Shown here: positions 63,691 through 64,000 of the stretch, piece after piece
How positions within the stretch are numbered: the first letter of the stretch is position 1
Layout: each line of letters starts with the position of its first letter
DNA from: Nannobrachium achirus
Taxonomy: Eukaryota; Chordata; Actinopteri; Myctophiformes; Myctophidae
DNA length: 64,000 nt
Direction: 5' to 3'
Assembly: GCA_963921795.1 (NCBI GenBank)
Contig: OY997659.1
Span: 49,995,475 to 50,059,474 of the forward strand
The notes under the pieces: generated by a model
Database searches by the model: none
Seen by the model: only the letters and a program-made list of their open reading frames with translations
Told to the model about the DNA's origin: nothing
Program-made: the position numbers and the translations under genes

Positions 63691-64000
63691 GGCCTAAGAC
63701 AGTCTGACAGGGGAACCACATAGGCCCTAGTAGGCCAGACTACATGGGGCCGTGACACAATTTAACTCAGAAGAATGCACATTTTTTTAGGGCAGTGTCT
63801 CTGCTGTACAAATGTACATTTCGCACATTCTGTACACTTCTTCTGCACATTAACCGTCATATTAACAACGAGGACGGTAATGTGTAAACTGGCGCTGAGG
63901 CTTAGTTGGTCGTCGAACAACACGCTGACCGTGGAGATTTAATATCCTTCCGGTGCCATTATCAAACAAGAAAGCAACTAATCCATCAGCCCTCTAAATG

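Noticed and set aside
63860-64000. Possible upstream laminin G exon at the right edge
   Set aside because: Minus-strand frames (for example VLFDDQLSLSASLH) look vaguely protein-like, but no acceptor/donor pair with correct phase or laminin motif was found.

Overview
The window is vertebrate genomic DNA, most likely from a teleost fish. It holds an internal stretch of one large split gene on the minus strand, buried in introns made mostly of DNA transposons, microsatellites and minisatellites. Thirteen consecutive exons (called A to M here in transcript order, right to left, 61156 down to 2472) join in phase at every junction. They give about 705 codons of a contactin-associated protein (neurexin IV/Caspr family). 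Domain order is: end of the second laminin G domain, first EGF-like domain, fibrinogen-like region, third laminin G domain, second EGF-like domain, fourth laminin G domain. Exon layout and recalled family sequence fit CNTNAP5 best, but the paralogue is not certain. The amino-terminal exons should lie beyond 64000 and the transmembrane/cytoplasmic exons left of base 1; no other host gene was recognised.

The rest is repeats. At least a dozen families of short hAT-like elements are present, many with matching inverted ends and good 8-bp target duplications. There are also TTAA-bounded fold-back elements (piggyBac-like ends), three LINE 3' fragments, one clear and one probable tRNA-derived SINE, and ends of a possibly Penelope-like repeat. 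Elements are often nested two or three deep. A teleost is suggested by a SINE with a tRNA-like head and a tail typical of fish genomes, by the common fish motif reading GTAAGTCGCTTTGG, and by the mass of small hAT elements and long CA/GT tracts.

Two patterns stand out. First, one palindromic core (AGCAGATCTACAAGCTC, a GC-rich centre, then the reverse complement) occurs some 60 times, about once per kilobase. It sits inside hAT-like elements whose terminal sequences are otherwise unrelated, and in stand-alone hairpins. The centre differs between families while the two arms stay complementary. Second, repeats crowd the splice sites of the gene. Three exon edges (5' edges of exons F and H, 3' edge of exon J) have been copied into tandem arrays that carry extra splice sites. 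hAT elements sit 16 to 19 nt upstream of two acceptors and next to one donor. Microsatellites touch two other splice sites. One intron appears to use a GC donor.

Layout: 1-4.7 kb, exons M and L with hAT copies; 4.9-5.9 kb, nested TTAA elements; 6.2-7.7 kb, exon K with nested insertions; 8-16.7 kb, hAT copies, hairpins, microsatellites and exon J; 17-24.8 kb, 31-bp minisatellite, hAT copies, exon I and a local duplication; 25-30 kb, exon H with its minisatellite and the LINE fragments; 31-36 kb, exon G and hAT copies; 36.6-38.4 kb, exon F and its large minisatellite; 39-46 kb, hAT copies and CA/GT tracts; 47-51 kb, exons E, D and C; 51-57 kb, nested repeats; 57-61 kb, exons B and A; 61-64 kb, unassigned intron with hairpins.
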